Assembly (NCBI RefSeq): GCF_016907755.1
Contig: NZ_JAFBCN010000001.1
Location: 930,001 to 994,000 of the forward strand
Length of the DNA: 64,000 nt
Reading direction: 5' to 3'
Source of the DNA: Cellulosimicrobium cellulans
GTDB taxonomy: Bacteria; Actinomycetota; Actinomycetes; Actinomycetales; Cellulomonadaceae
Below the pieces are notes generated by a model that saw nothing but the letters and a program-made list of their open reading frames with translations, was not told the DNA's origin and made no database searches. Position 1 is the first letter of the stretch. The number at the start of each line of letters is the position of its first letter. Below are positions 42,257 to 51,152 of this stretch, piece after piece. The translations under genes were made by a program, and so were the position numbers.

Positions 42257-42268
42257 TACGTTCGCCGG

Positions 42269-42877
42269 GTGACCAAGGGCGACGAGACGCGGCAGGCGAT
42301 CCTGCACCGTGGCGTGGAGGCCGCGTACCGCGTCGGGCTGACCGGGCTCACCATCGGCGAGCTCGCGTCGGCCACGGGCATGTCGAAGTCCGGCCTGTAC
42401 GCGCACTTCCGCTCCAAGGAGTCGCTCCAGCTCGCGGTCCTCGACCAGGCGCGGGCCGAGTTCATCGAGACCGTGGTCGCCCCTGCGCTGCGCACCCCGC
42501 GCGGCGAGCCCCGGATGCGGGCGCTGTTCGAGGGGTGGCTCGCGTGCGACCTTCGTCAGGACCCCGGTGGGTGCCTGTTCGTCAAGGCGGCGACCGAGCT
42601 CTCCGCGCAGCAGGGTCCCGTCCGTGACCAGCTCGTGCGCGACCACCGCGACCTGTGCGACGCCGTCGCGCAGGTCTTCCGCACGTGCGTCGCGGAGGGC
42701 GGCTTCCGCGAGGACGCCGACCCGGAGCAGTTCGCCTCCGACCTCTACGGCGTCATGCTCGGGGTGAACCACGCGCACGTCCTCATGGCCGACCCGCTCG
42801 CCGAGGAGCGCGCACGGCGCGCGTTCGAGGCCCTGCTCGACGCGGCGCGCACACCTGCGCCGGTCCCCGTCCGCTGA
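42269..42877 (+). CDS. TetR/AcrR family regulator
   Basis: A 202-aa repressor. The HTH domain reads ILHRGVEAAYRVGLTGLTIG then MSKSGLYAHFRSKESLQLAV (about residues 9-52). The ligand domain has the C-terminal TetR_C-type pattern CDLRQDPGGCLFVKAATELS. GTG 42269 follows TACGTT by 6 nt. An alpha/beta hydrolase gene starts 35 nt downstream with its own Shine-Dalgarno, so the pair is probably one operon and the hydrolase substrate may be linked to the ligand. Confidence 0.9.
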   Translation: MTKGDETRQAILHRGVEAAYRVGLTGLTIGELASATGMSKSGLYAHFRSKESLQLAVLDQARAEFIETVVAPALRTPRGEPRMRALFEGWLACDLRQDPGGCLFVKAATELSAQQGPVRDQLVRDHRDLCDAVAQVFRTCVAEGGFREDADPEQFASDLYGVMLGVNHAHVLMADPLAEERARRAFEALLDAARTPAPVPVR

Positions 42878-42912
42878 TCGCAACCGGCACCACCGACCGA
42901 GAGGAACCTCCC

Positions 42913-43944
42913 GTGGGCGTCTCAGGCTCGAAGAAAAGCACGACCGTTCGTGCCGACCGTCGTCGCGCGGCGCGCCGGCGCAAGGCCGCGCTGCAGCTCT
43001 CGCTCGTCCGGACGCGTCTCGCCGTCCTCCAGGCGGTCTCCCCGCGCCGGGCGGCGCGCCTCGCGCTCGACCTGTGGTGCACCCCGCCCGACGGCGCGGG
43101 GCGACGCCGCGACGACCGCTCCGCACCCGGCACGCTCACCACGGTGACGACCGCCGCCGGGTCCCGCGTCGTCGTCGAGACGTGGGCGGCGGACCGGACC
43201 GGCGGCGCGGAGCGGACGAGCGGTGACGGCGACCCGAGGACGACCGGCTCGCCCGCCGAGGCCGGCGTCGTCTACCTGGCCCACGGCTGGGGCGGGTGGC
43301 GCGGCCAGCTCGGCGCGTTCGTCGAGCCCCTCCGGGCCGCCGGCTACCGGGTCGTCGCCTTCGACGCGCCGAGCCACGGTGACTCCGGGCCCGGTCGCCT
43401 CGGACGGCGGCGCAGCACGATGCCCGAGCTCGCGGACGCCCTCGCCGCGGTGGTGCGCGAGCACGGCGACGCGACGGCGGTCGTCGCGCACTCGCTCGGC
43501 ACCGCGACGACCGTCCTCGCGGTCCGGGACGGGCTGCCTGCGCGGCGGCTCGTGCTCGTCGCGGCGATCGCCGACGTGCTGGGCGAGCTCGACGGGTTCG
43601 CCGACCTGCTCCGGCTCTCGCGTCCGACCCGCGAGCTGCTCCAGGGCATGCTCTCCGACGTCGCCGGCCGCCCGTTGGCCGAGCTGGACGTGCGCGAGAC
43701 GCTGCGCACCCACCCGGTCCCGCCCGCGCTCGTCGTCCACGACCGCGCCGACAAGGAGGTGCCGTACCCGGTCGGCGCCGCGCTCGCCGCGGCCTGGCCC
43801 GAGGGCGAGCTCCTCACGACGGAGGGCCTCGGGCACCACCGGCTGCTGCGCGACCCGGAGGTCGTGCGCGCCGTCGTGGACTACGTGACGCCGGTGCGCC
43901 CCGACGCGCGCGTCGAGCCCGGCCTCGCGCGCAGCGGAACCTGA
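42913..43944 (+). CDS. Alpha/beta hydrolase
   Basis: A 343-aa hydrolase. A very basic N-terminus (about residues 7-45) precedes the catalytic fold: oxyanion motif VVYLAHGWGGWRGQLG (about residue 120), nucleophile elbow VVAHSLGTATTV (Ser near 195), acid region VVHDRADKEVPYP, and LGHHRLLRDPEV carrying the catalytic His. The basic arm could bind membranes or nucleic acid. GTG 42913 has GAGAGGAAC just upstream. Natural substrate unknown; it is probably co-transcribed with the TetR gene. Confidence 0.87.
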   Translation: MGVSGSKKSTTVRADRRRAARRRKAALQLSLVRTRLAVLQAVSPRRAARLALDLWCTPPDGAGRRRDDRSAPGTLTTVTTAAGSRVVVETWAADRTGGAERTSGDGDPRTTGSPAEAGVVYLAHGWGGWRGQLGAFVEPLRAAGYRVVAFDAPSHGDSGPGRLGRRRSTMPELADALAAVVREHGDATAVVAHSLGTATTVLAVRDGLPARRLVLVAAIADVLGELDGFADLLRLSRPTRELLQGMLSDVAGRPLAELDVRETLRTHPVPPALVVHDRADKEVPYPVGAALAAAWPEGELLTTEGLGHHRLLRDPEVVRAVVDYVTPVRPDARVEPGLARSGT

Positions 43945-44001
43945 GCGCGGCGCGCGGCGCCCGTCGTCACGCGCCGAGGGGCGACGACGAGGTGTCGTGC
44001 G

Positions 44002-44424
44002 TCAGGCCGGGGGCCGGTACCCCGTGGTCCGCAGGACGGCGCGCGCCGAGCTCGACCGGGACAGCATCACGCACCCCGGGATGAACGCACCGAGCAGGAG
44101 CGGACCGCCGACGAGCATGACGCCCCAGAGGAGGAGCGCCAGGGACCCGGCGCCGGAGTTCCTCGGGTCCATGTCCGCGTACGCGAGCAGGACGATGCTC
44201 AGGACGCCGGCGGTGACCATGAGCGCGACGGGGACCCAGATCAGGGCCCACGCCGTCCGGCGGTACCGGGGCGTGAACGCGGCCGGCGGGAGCGTGGGCA
44301 CGGGCGGGTAGCCCTGGTACGGGGCGCCGGGGTAGCCGGGCGGGGGAGGCGCCTGCGCGGGGCGCGCCGGCGGGTACGCGATGCGGGGGTCCTGCGGCGG
44401 GTGCGGGGGCGGCGTGGCGGTCAC
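44002..44424 (-). CDS. Small Pro-rich membrane protein
   Basis: A 140-aa protein. A cytoplasmic Pro/Tyr/Gly-rich N-terminus (about 55 residues, with PGYPGAPYQGYPPVP) is followed by two membrane helices (about 62-84 and 96-118) and a short basic end. This build is common in actinobacterial membrane proteins of unknown function. GTG 44424 follows a minus-strand TATCCA box by 6 nt; the 153-aa reading from 44463 lacks any start signal. It is convergent with the hydrolase gene. Confidence 0.7.
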   Translation of the reverse strand: MTATPPPHPPQDPRIAYPPARPAQAPPPPGYPGAPYQGYPPVPTLPPAAFTPRYRRTAWALIWVPVALMVTAGVLSIVLLAYADMDPRNSGAGSLALLLWGVMLVGGPLLLGAFIPGCVMLSRSSSARAVLRTTGYRPPA

Positions 44425-44579
44425 CCCGTGTGGATACCAGGCGCAGGGTGGGCGCGCCAGCATCGTCCACGCCGGAGGGACGCCGTCTCGCCGTCCGGGA
44501 GCGGCCCGGGACCGCCCCGACGACGGCCCGGGGCGGCGCGGCCGGGCCCGCTGTGGGGGGCGGCGGGTAGCGTCGGGGC

Positions 44580-45203
44580 ATGCCGTCGGACAAGGTCGAC
44601 CTCAAGGCGCTGCACCGCGAGCTGTACGCCCCGCCGCGCGGGCGTCTCGTCGAGGTGGACGTCCCGACGCTCGCCTACCTCGCGGTCGACGGCGAGGGCG
44701 ACCCGAACACCTCGCCCGCCTACGGGGCTGCGGTCGAGGCGCTCTTCTCCCTCTCGTACGCGGTGAAGTTCGCGAGCAAGCGGGAGGGCCGCGACTACGT
44801 CGTCGGGCCGCTGGAGGGCCTGTGGACGGCCGACGACCCGGGCACGTTCGTGCGGCGGGAGAAGGGCGCGTGGCGCTGGACGCTGCTGGTGCTCCAGCCG
44901 GACTGGGTGGACGAGGACCTCGTCGTCGCGGCCACGGACACGGTCCGCGCGAAGAAGGACGCCCCGGCCGCGCTCGACCTCGTGCGGCGCACGAGCCTCA
45001 CCGAGGGCCGGTCCGTGCAGACCCTGCACGTCGGGTCGTACGACGACGAGGGCCCGGTGCTCGCGGAGCTGCACGACGTCTACCTGCCCGAGCACGGGCT
45101 CACGTTCGCCGGGCCGCACCACGAGATCTACCTGAGCGACGTGCGGCGCACGGACCCGGCGAGGCTGCGCACCGTGCTGCGCCAGCCCGTCCGCCCGGCC
45201 TGA
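44580..45203 (+). CDS. GyrI-like domain protein
   Basis: A 207-aa protein of the GyrI-like small-molecule-binding family (SOUL/BmrR C-terminal fold): LVEVDVPTLAYLAVDGEGDP at the N-terminus, YGAAVEALFSLSYAVKF, and VQTLHVGSYDDEGPVLAEL then GLTFAGPHHEIYLSD at the end, the last two being family hallmarks. It has no DNA-binding domain, so it may sequester or hydrolyse a small toxic molecule. ATG 44580 follows TAGCGT (44568-44573) by 6 nt. The gene is convergent with nrdG. Confidence 0.88.
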   Translation: MPSDKVDLKALHRELYAPPRGRLVEVDVPTLAYLAVDGEGDPNTSPAYGAAVEALFSLSYAVKFASKREGRDYVVGPLEGLWTADDPGTFVRREKGAWRWTLLVLQPDWVDEDLVVAATDTVRAKKDAPAALDLVRRTSLTEGRSVQTLHVGSYDDEGPVLAELHDVYLPEHGLTFAGPHHEIYLSDVRRTDPARLRTVLRQPVRPA

Positions 45204-45254
45204 CGGCCGACGCGACGACCTACCGACTTCTGCTGACGACTGCCGAGATGGCCG

Positions 45255-45968
45255 TCACGCGGCCGACCGCCGTCGTGCCCAGGCGAGGTCGGTGTCGTCG
45301 AGCACGTCGGCGAGGCGACGGCCCGCGAGCGTGCGGGTCCAGGCGGCGGCCGCGCCGTCGGGCACGGCCTCCTGGAGCACCCACTCGCGCACGCCGAGGC
45401 GGCGCAGGTGCGTGCCGAGCGCGAGGAGCTCGGTGCGCGAGTGCACGCTCGGGTCGACGGTGGTGCGCACCTCGTGGTCGACGCCGGAGCGCAGCAGCAC
45501 GGTCAGCGCCTCGAACGCGCGGCGCCCGGACGGGATCGTCCCCGTCACGACGGGGTAGCGCGAAGGCAGGTGCTTGATGTCGAGCCCGACCCAGTCCACG
45601 AACGGCAGGAGCCGGGCGAGCCGGGCCGGCCAGGGGCCGGCGGTGTGCAGCCCGACGTCGAGGCCGAGGCCGCGCACGTCGTCGATCGCGCCGAGCAGCC
45701 CGGGGTGGAGGGTCGGCTCGCCGCCCGAGAACACGACGCCGTCGAGCAGCCGACGGCGCGGGGCGAGGAACGCGAGGACCTCGGACCACGGGACAGCGTC
45801 CCGGGGCGGCGGTGCCCCGTGGGCGGCGACCGCGCACAGCCCCGGGTGGTGGCAGTAGCCGCAGTGCCACGGGCAGCCCTGCGTGAGGACCGTGGCGACC
45901 CGCCGCCCGGGCCAGTCCGTGACGGACAGCCGGTTCAGTCCGGCGACCACGAGGCCGGGGCGGGTCAT
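45255..45968 (-). CDS. nrdG: Anaerobic ribonucleotide reductase activase (radical SAM)
   Basis: A 237-aa radical SAM enzyme. The cluster motif CPWHCGYC (CxxxCxxC, about residues 31-38) binds a 4Fe-4S centre and SAM; FSGGEPTLHP follows as the SAM-binding GGE motif. NrdG-type activases make the glycyl radical of NrdD. No NrdD gene is adjacent, so it may serve an unlinked nrdD or be another small activase of this group. ATG 45968 has AAGGAG 6-7 nt upstream. The 158-nt gap upstream contains the terminator of the export operon. Confidence 0.85.
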   Translation of the reverse strand: MTRPGLVVAGLNRLSVTDWPGRRVATVLTQGCPWHCGYCHHPGLCAVAAHGAPPPRDAVPWSEVLAFLAPRRRLLDGVVFSGGEPTLHPGLLGAIDDVRGLGLDVGLHTAGPWPARLARLLPFVDWVGLDIKHLPSRYPVVTGTIPSGRRAFEALTVLLRSGVDHEVRTTVDPSVHSRTELLALGTHLRRLGVREWVLQEAVPDGAAAAWTRTLAGRRLADVLDDTDLAWARRRSAA

Positions 45969-46064
45969 CGGCGGCTCCTTCCGACGCACGACGGCCCGGC
46001 AGTCCGACGGGTCGGGGTCGCCCGCCGCGCTGCCAGGACCTCGAACGTAGCGCCGCCGCCCGGT

Positions 46065-46101
46065 GCGCCGGACCGGTCGAAGGTCCCGACCTGTCCGGCG
46101 C
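46065..46101 (-). terminator. Terminator of the MacAB-like operon
   Basis: Arms 46065-46079 and 46087-46101 are complementary over 15 bp with one mismatch and a 7-nt loop, 26 nt after the last gene of the operon (reading on the minus strand). Confidence 0.65.
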
Positions 46102-46126
46102 ACGACGTCGGCCCCGGTCGTGGCGC

Positions 46127-48127
46127 TCAACCCGACGGCGGACCGCCGAACCCGCCCCCGCCCTGTGGGAACCCGCCGCCGGGGAAGCCCCCGCCGGGGA
46201 CGTCCCCGCCCGGGAAGCCCCCGCGCGCGCCCGACCCGTCCGCGCCGAGACCGGTCAGCCCCGACGACGCGTCGTCGTCCTGGACGAGCTGCTGGGCGAG
46301 GTCGGCGAGGACGACCTCGTCGCCGACGGAGAGACCGTCCGTGATCTCGGTGAGCTCCGGCCCGACGGCGCCCGTCGTCACGGTCACGGTGCGGACCTCG
46401 GCGCCGTCGAGCACCCGGACCGTGCGCGCCGACCCGTCGGCCGCGACGGCGGAGGTCGGGACGACGAGCACGTCGTCCACGGCGGCGACGGCGATGGTGG
46501 CGGACGCGGACGCGCCCTCCGGCAGCTCGCCGTCGACCGGGTCGAGCGCGACCGTCGCCGCGTACGACGGGGTCGAGGTCTGCGAGTCGCTGAGCACCGC
46601 GATGCTGCTCACCGTCCCCGTGTACGCGGCGCCGGTCGCCGGGACCGTCGCCGTGACCGACTGCCCGACCGCCACGACCTTCACGTCCGCGAGGTCGAGC
46701 GTGGACGACAGCACGTACCCGCCGTCGCCGAGGATCGTCACCGCGGCGTCGCTCGTGCCGACCGACGCCCCGGCAGCCACGTCGACCTGCGCCACGGTCC
46801 CGGCGATCGGTGCGGTGAGCGTGCCCGCGACGGCGGCGGCCTCCGCGACGTCCACCTGCCGCTCCGCGACCGTCACGGCGGCGCGGTCGGCCAGGATGCG
46901 CTCGGCCGTGACGGTGCCCGACGACGCCGCGCGCCCGGTCGCACCGCTCCCCGACGGCGCGGAACCCGCGGAGGGCTGGTCGCCGCCGCCCGACGAGCCG
47001 CCCGACGTGCCTCCCGGCGCCGCGCCGGACGTCCCGCCCAAGAGCGTGCCGGAGGCGCCCCCTGACGGTGCGGCGGCGCCCGGGCCTGGCGTCGTCGCGG
47101 AGCCCCCGGAGCCGGAGCCCCCTGAGCCCCCGGTCCCGCTGCCGCTTCCGGCCCCGGCCTCCTGCGCGTCGAGGAGGGCCTGGACCGCCGCGTCGAGCGC
47201 AGCAGACCGCTCGCCGAGCGTGGCGACGGTGTCGTCGAGGTCGGCGACGAGGTCGACGAGCACACCCTGCGCCGTGCCCGTCGTCCGCTGGGCGGCGTCG
47301 GTCGCGACCAGGGCCTCCTGCGCGGCCACGACCGCCGCGGCGCACGCGGCGAGGTCGTCGGCGGTGGCCGCCGCGGCGGCGTCGGCGTCGAGGACGACGG
47401 CGCACGCGCCCTGGTCGCCCGTCGCAGCCTCGACGGCCGCTCCCGACGCGCCGAGCGCCGTCGTGCCGGCGAGCACCGCGTCCTCGACGGACGCGTACCC
47501 GGCGAGCAGGGCGTCCTGCGCCGCCTGCACGTCCGCCTGCGCGGCGGCGAGCGCGTCGCGCGCCGCGGCGACGGCCCGCTCCGGTGCGTCGACGCTGCTC
47601 GCGTCCACGGCCACGGCCCGCGTCTCGCCGGTGCTCGTGGTGCCGACGACCAGGACCGCGGAGCCCGCCGCAGAGCTCGCGCCCACGGCCCCGGTGCCGG
47701 ACGCGCCGGACGCGGAGGTCGTCGACGACGTGCCCGACGCCTGTGCCTCGAGGTCGTCCGCCAGCGTCTGCTGCGCGTCGGCGAGCGTCTGGCGCGCGTC
47801 GTCGACCGCGTCCTGGAGGTCCTCGGCGTCGAGGGTCGCGAGGACGTCGCCCGCCTCGACGCGGTCGCCCGCCGCCACGGCGACGGCCGCGACCGTGCCC
47901 GACGTGCCGAACGTCGCGTCCGCGCGCGCCGCAGACGCGACGGTGGCGCTCGTGGACACCTGCTGCGCGACGTCGCCCGTCGCGACGGTCGCGGTGCGGT
48001 ACGGGGTGTCCGCGGGACGTAGCGCGTAGGCGGTGCCGCCCGCGCCCACCACCGCGACCGCCACCCCCGCCGCGACGAGCCGGTGGCGCCGTGACCGGCG
48101 GCGCCGGCGGACGACCGCGTCACGCAT
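46127..48127 (-). CDS. HlyD-type periplasmic adaptor with low-complexity tail
   Basis: A 666-aa membrane-fusion protein. One N-terminal helix (about residues 17-36) anchors it; the extracytoplasmic part contains a split lipoyl domain (GTVAAVAVAAGDRVEAGDVLATL, and later GTVAQVDVAAGASVGT), long Ala/Gln-rich helical arms, and a beta-barrel (DDVLVVPTSAVAADGSARTV). A Gly/Ser-rich insertion (about 290-380) interrupts the arm, and the end is Gly/Phe/Pro-rich (FPGGGFPQGGGGFGG). It probably couples the upstream ATPase and permease to export. ATG 48127 overlaps the lipoprotein gene's stop by 8 nt. Confidence 0.87.
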   Translation of the reverse strand: MRDAVVRRRRRSRRHRLVAAGVAVAVVGAGGTAYALRPADTPYRTATVATGDVAQQVSTSATVASAARADATFGTSGTVAAVAVAAGDRVEAGDVLATLDAEDLQDAVDDARQTLADAQQTLADDLEAQASGTSSTTSASGASGTGAVGASSAAGSAVLVVGTTSTGETRAVAVDASSVDAPERAVAAARDALAAAQADVQAAQDALLAGYASVEDAVLAGTTALGASGAAVEAATGDQGACAVVLDADAAAAATADDLAACAAAVVAAQEALVATDAAQRTTGTAQGVLVDLVADLDDTVATLGERSAALDAAVQALLDAQEAGAGSGSGTGGSGGSGSGGSATTPGPGAAAPSGGASGTLLGGTSGAAPGGTSGGSSGGGDQPSAGSAPSGSGATGRAASSGTVTAERILADRAAVTVAERQVDVAEAAAVAGTLTAPIAGTVAQVDVAAGASVGTSDAAVTILGDGGYVLSSTLDLADVKVVAVGQSVTATVPATGAAYTGTVSSIAVLSDSQTSTPSYAATVALDPVDGELPEGASASATIAVAAVDDVLVVPTSAVAADGSARTVRVLDGAEVRTVTVTTGAVGPELTEITDGLSVGDEVVLADLAQQLVQDDDASSGLTGLGADGSGARGGFPGGDVPGGGFPGGGFPQGGGGFGGPPSG

Positions 48128-49154
48128 CGCTACCACCGGAGCCCTGGTCGCCCTGGTCGGCCTGGTCGCGTTCCTGGCCGTCGCGGCCGCCGGGGAAGCC
48201 TCCGCGGCCCCCGGCGAAGCCGCTCGTGCAGCCGTCGTCACCCGGCGCGGAGAGGAGCAGGCTCGTCGCCGTGAGCGTGCCGTCGTCCCCGTTCTCGCCC
48301 TGCGCGGTGACGCACTGCCCGACGACGACGTCGTCCCCGGACCCCGCGCGCTGGACGGTGTAGGCGGTCGCGTCGTCGACCGTCACGGTCTCCTCGCCGC
48401 TCTCGCCCTCGGGCGTGGTCGTGCGCACGGTGACCGTGGCGCCGTCGACCGCGGTGACGAGCCCGGTCGTCAGGCCGCCGAAGCCGCCCGGGCGCCCCTC
48501 GCCGTCGGGTGCGCCGGACGGCAGGTCGGTCGGTGCGCCGTCCGGCCGCTCGGGCAGGTCGGTGGGGAGGTCGCTCGGCGCCCCGTCGGGTCGCTCGCCG
48601 CCGGGGAACCCGCCGCCCGGGAAGCCGCCGCCCAGGCCGCCGGTGCACTCGCCGTCGACCGGTTCGCTCACGGACACGGTCGTGGCCGCCGCGTCGGTCG
48701 TGTCGTCGCTCTCGTCCCCGGGCGCGCCGCCCGGGGAACCGGTCAGGGCCACGACGCACGACCCGACGGCGACGTCGGCGAGCGTGCCGTCCACGGTCAC
48801 GGTGACGGTCGTGCCCTCGGACCACGAGACCGCGGTCTGGGACTCGCCGTCCTGGACCTGCGCCGTCGTGCCGTCGACGGCGGCGACCTCGCCCGAGACG
48901 CCGGGCGTGCGACCGCCACCCCCCGGGAGCGCGGCGTCGGGTGCGCCGTCCTCGGCGGCCGAGGAGGACGTCGCGGGGTCGGGGGTCGCGGCGTCGGACG
49001 CCGAGCAGGCCGTGAGGGCGAGGGCGAGGCCGACGGCGCCCGCCGCGACGAGCGCGGCGCGCGAGCGTCGCCGGGGATCGCCGACGGGTACCTGGCCGGG
49101 CCGGGCGTCGGCGGCGGGACGGGGGAGCGGGGGAGCGGCGGTGCGCGGGGTCAT
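48120..49154 (-). CDS. Lipoprotein with two DUF5666-like beta domains
   Basis: A 344-aa lipoprotein. The basic N-terminus (to about residue 32) precedes a short hydrophobic core and lipobox ALTAC (Cys near residue 50). Two similar domains follow (about 85-150, GVSGEVAAVDGTTAQVQDG; and about 225-290, GLVTAVDGATVTVRT), each built like the DUF5666 fold with a VGxCV motif, separated by a Pro/Gly-rich linker with GGFPGGGFPGG. The end is GRGGFPGGRDG. It sits between permease and second adaptor and is probably an accessory of the export system. Confidence 0.8.
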   Translation of the reverse strand: MTPRTAAPPLPRPAADARPGQVPVGDPRRRSRAALVAAGAVGLALALTACSASDAATPDPATSSSAAEDGAPDAALPGGGGRTPGVSGEVAAVDGTTAQVQDGESQTAVSWSEGTTVTVTVDGTLADVAVGSCVVALTGSPGGAPGDESDDTTDAAATTVSVSEPVDGECTGGLGGGFPGGGFPGGERPDGAPSDLPTDLPERPDGAPTDLPSGAPDGEGRPGGFGGLTTGLVTAVDGATVTVRTTTPEGESGEETVTVDDATAYTVQRAGSGDDVVVGQCVTAQGENGDDGTLTATSLLLSAPGDDGCTSGFAGGRGGFPGGRDGQERDQADQGDQGSGGSDA

Positions 49155-49197
49155 GGGAGTCTCCGGTTCGGGAAGGTGGGGCGCTGCGGGCGGGCGG

Positions 49198-50415
49198 TCA
49201 CTCGCTGCGCAGCGCGTCGATGGGCGCGAGGCGCGCGGCGCGCACGGCGGGGTAGACGCCGAACACGAGCCCGATGGCGAGCGCGACGGCGATCGAGCCG
49301 CCGACCGCCAGGGGTGAGACGACGATCGACGACCCCAGCGCGGCGGGGAGCGTGAGCGCGGCGACGACGCCGAGGAGCGCGCCGACGAGCCCGCCGGTGA
49401 CGCCGAGGATCGACGCCTCGGTGAGGAACTGGCGGCGGATCGCGCCGGGCGGGGCGCCGAGCGCCTTGCGCAGGCCGATCTCGCGCGTCCGCTCGGTGAC
49501 GGAGACGAGCATGATGTTCATGACGCCGATGCCGCCGACGAGCAGGGACAGCCCCGCGACCCCGGCGAGCAGGACGGTGAGGGTGCGGTAGACCGACGTC
49601 GCGGTGGACACGAGCGAGTCCTGGGAGTCGATCGTGAAGTCGGCCGCGTCCGCGCTGCTCGCGCCGTGCAGCGCGAGGAGCAGGGACTGGGCCTCCTGGT
49701 ACGCGGCGGAGATCGCGTCGGTGTCGGTCGCCTTGAGGTAGATGGTGCTGACCGAGGTGTCGGTCCCGCCCGTGACCGCCGACGTCATCGCCGTCAGGGA
49801 CATCACGGCCGTGTCGTCGAGGTTGGTCGACGCGCTCGACCCGGCCGCCTCGAGCACGCCGACGACGTCGAACGTCGTCCCGGCGATGCTCACCGTGCGG
49901 CCGACGACGTCCGCCCGGCCGAACAGCTCGGTCGCCGTCTCCGGACCCAGGACGACCTCGTCGGTCGACGCGGGGTCGACGAACTCCCCGGACGCGAGCT
50001 CGCGCGAGCGCACCTCGAGCCAGTCGCCCGTGACGCCCGCGACGGTCGTGGTCCAGTTGGCGTCGCCCGCCTCGAGCGACTGCGACGACTCCTTCTCCGC
50101 GGTGACGGCGGCGACGTCGGGCACCGCGACCTGCGAGGCGAGGGCCTCGGCGTCGGCGACGGTGAGCGTCGAGGCGGAGCCGAACCCGCCTCGGATCCCC
50201 GCGGAGTCCGTGGACGACCCGGGGGTGACGATGAGCAGGTTCGACCCGAGCGCGCTGATGTCCTCGGACACGTCCTTCTGCGTCCCCAGCCCGAGCCCGA
50301 CCGTGAGGATCACCGCGGCGATCCCGATGAGGATGCCGAGCACCGTGAGCAGCGAGCGCATCGTGTGCGCGCGGATCGCGTGCCACGCCGTGGCGGCGGT
50401 CTCCGTCCAGCTCAT
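49198..50415 (-). CDS. MacB-like ABC permease
   Basis: A 405-aa permease. The topology is of the MacB type: TM1 (residues 20-44, LLTVLGILIGIAAVILTVG), a large extracytoplasmic domain (45-280), then three helices with GGIGVMNIMLVSVTERTREI, the coupling region GLRKALGAPPGAIRRQFL, and the C-terminal YPAVRAARLAPIDALRSE. It should move a lipid, peptide or drug out of the cell with the adaptors. Its ATG overlaps the ATPase stop codon by 4 nt; the lipoprotein gene follows after 43 nt. Confidence 0.94.
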   Translation of the reverse strand: MSWTETAATAWHAIRAHTMRSLLTVLGILIGIAAVILTVGLGLGTQKDVSEDISALGSNLLIVTPGSSTDSAGIRGGFGSASTLTVADAEALASQVAVPDVAAVTAEKESSQSLEAGDANWTTTVAGVTGDWLEVRSRELASGEFVDPASTDEVVLGPETATELFGRADVVGRTVSIAGTTFDVVGVLEAAGSSASTNLDDTAVMSLTAMTSAVTGGTDTSVSTIYLKATDTDAISAAYQEAQSLLLALHGASSADAADFTIDSQDSLVSTATSVYRTLTVLLAGVAGLSLLVGGIGVMNIMLVSVTERTREIGLRKALGAPPGAIRRQFLTEASILGVTGGLVGALLGVVAALTLPAALGSSIVVSPLAVGGSIAVALAIGLVFGVYPAVRAARLAPIDALRSE

Positions 50416-51152
50416 GCCGCGACCACCCGCTCGTCCGACGTCACGAGGCCGTCGAGCACGCGCACGACCCGCCGGGACCGCTGCGCGACCTCGTGCTCGT
50501 GCGTGATGAGGACGATCGTGCGGCCCTGCGCGTGCAGCGCGTCGAGGAGGTCCAGCACGTCCGCTGTCGAGCGCGAGTCGAGGTTGCCCGTCGGCTCGTC
50601 GGCGAGGACGAGCGCGGGCTCGCCGACGAGCGCCCGCGCGACGGCGACGCGCTGCTGCTGACCGCCCGAGAGCTGGCCGGGGCGGTGCGCGGTGCGGTCC
50701 GCGAGCCCGACGCGCGCGAGCGCCTCCGCGGCCCGGTCGCGGCGCTCCGCCGGGGCGACGCCCCGGTACACGAGCGGGAGCTCGACGTTGCGCAGCGCCG
50801 ACAGCGACGGCAGCAGGTTGAACTGCTGGAACACGAACCCGATCTGCTCGTTGCGCACGCTCGCGAGGTCCGTCTCGTCCATGTCCGCGACGTCGTCGCC
50901 CGCGAGCCGGTACGTGCCCGAGGTGAGCGTGTCGAGGCAGCCGAGCACGTTCATGAGCGTCGACTTGCCCGAGCCCGACGGCCCGACGATCGCCACGTAC
51001 TCGCCGCGCTCGATCCGCAGGTCGACGCCGCGCAGCGCCTCGAACTCGAGGTCGCCCGTGCGGTAGGTCTTGCGCGCGTCGCGCAGGTCGATGACCGGCG
51101 TGGTGTCCGCGGCCGGGTTCGCGGGCCCGACGGCGGTCGTCGCCGCGGTCAC
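50412..51152 (-). CDS. MacB-like ABC ATPase
   Basis: A 246-aa ATPase of the LolD/MacB type. Walker A VGPSGSGKSTLMNVL (about residue 57), Q-loop GFVFQQFNLLPSL, signature LSGGQQQRVAVARAL and Walker B LVLADEPTGNLDS, then LITHEHEVAQ. ATPase and permease, fused in Gram-negative MacB, are separate here as is usual in Gram-positives. GTG 51152 overlaps the adaptor stop (GTGA). Confidence 0.95.
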   Translation of the reverse strand: MTAATTAVGPANPAADTTPVIDLRDARKTYRTGDLEFEALRGVDLRIERGEYVAIVGPSGSGKSTLMNVLGCLDTLTSGTYRLAGDDVADMDETDLASVRNEQIGFVFQQFNLLPSLSALRNVELPLVYRGVAPAERRDRAAEALARVGLADRTAHRPGQLSGGQQQRVAVARALVGEPALVLADEPTGNLDSRSTADVLDLLDALHAQGRTIVLITHEHEVAQRSRRVVRVLDGLVTSDERVVAA

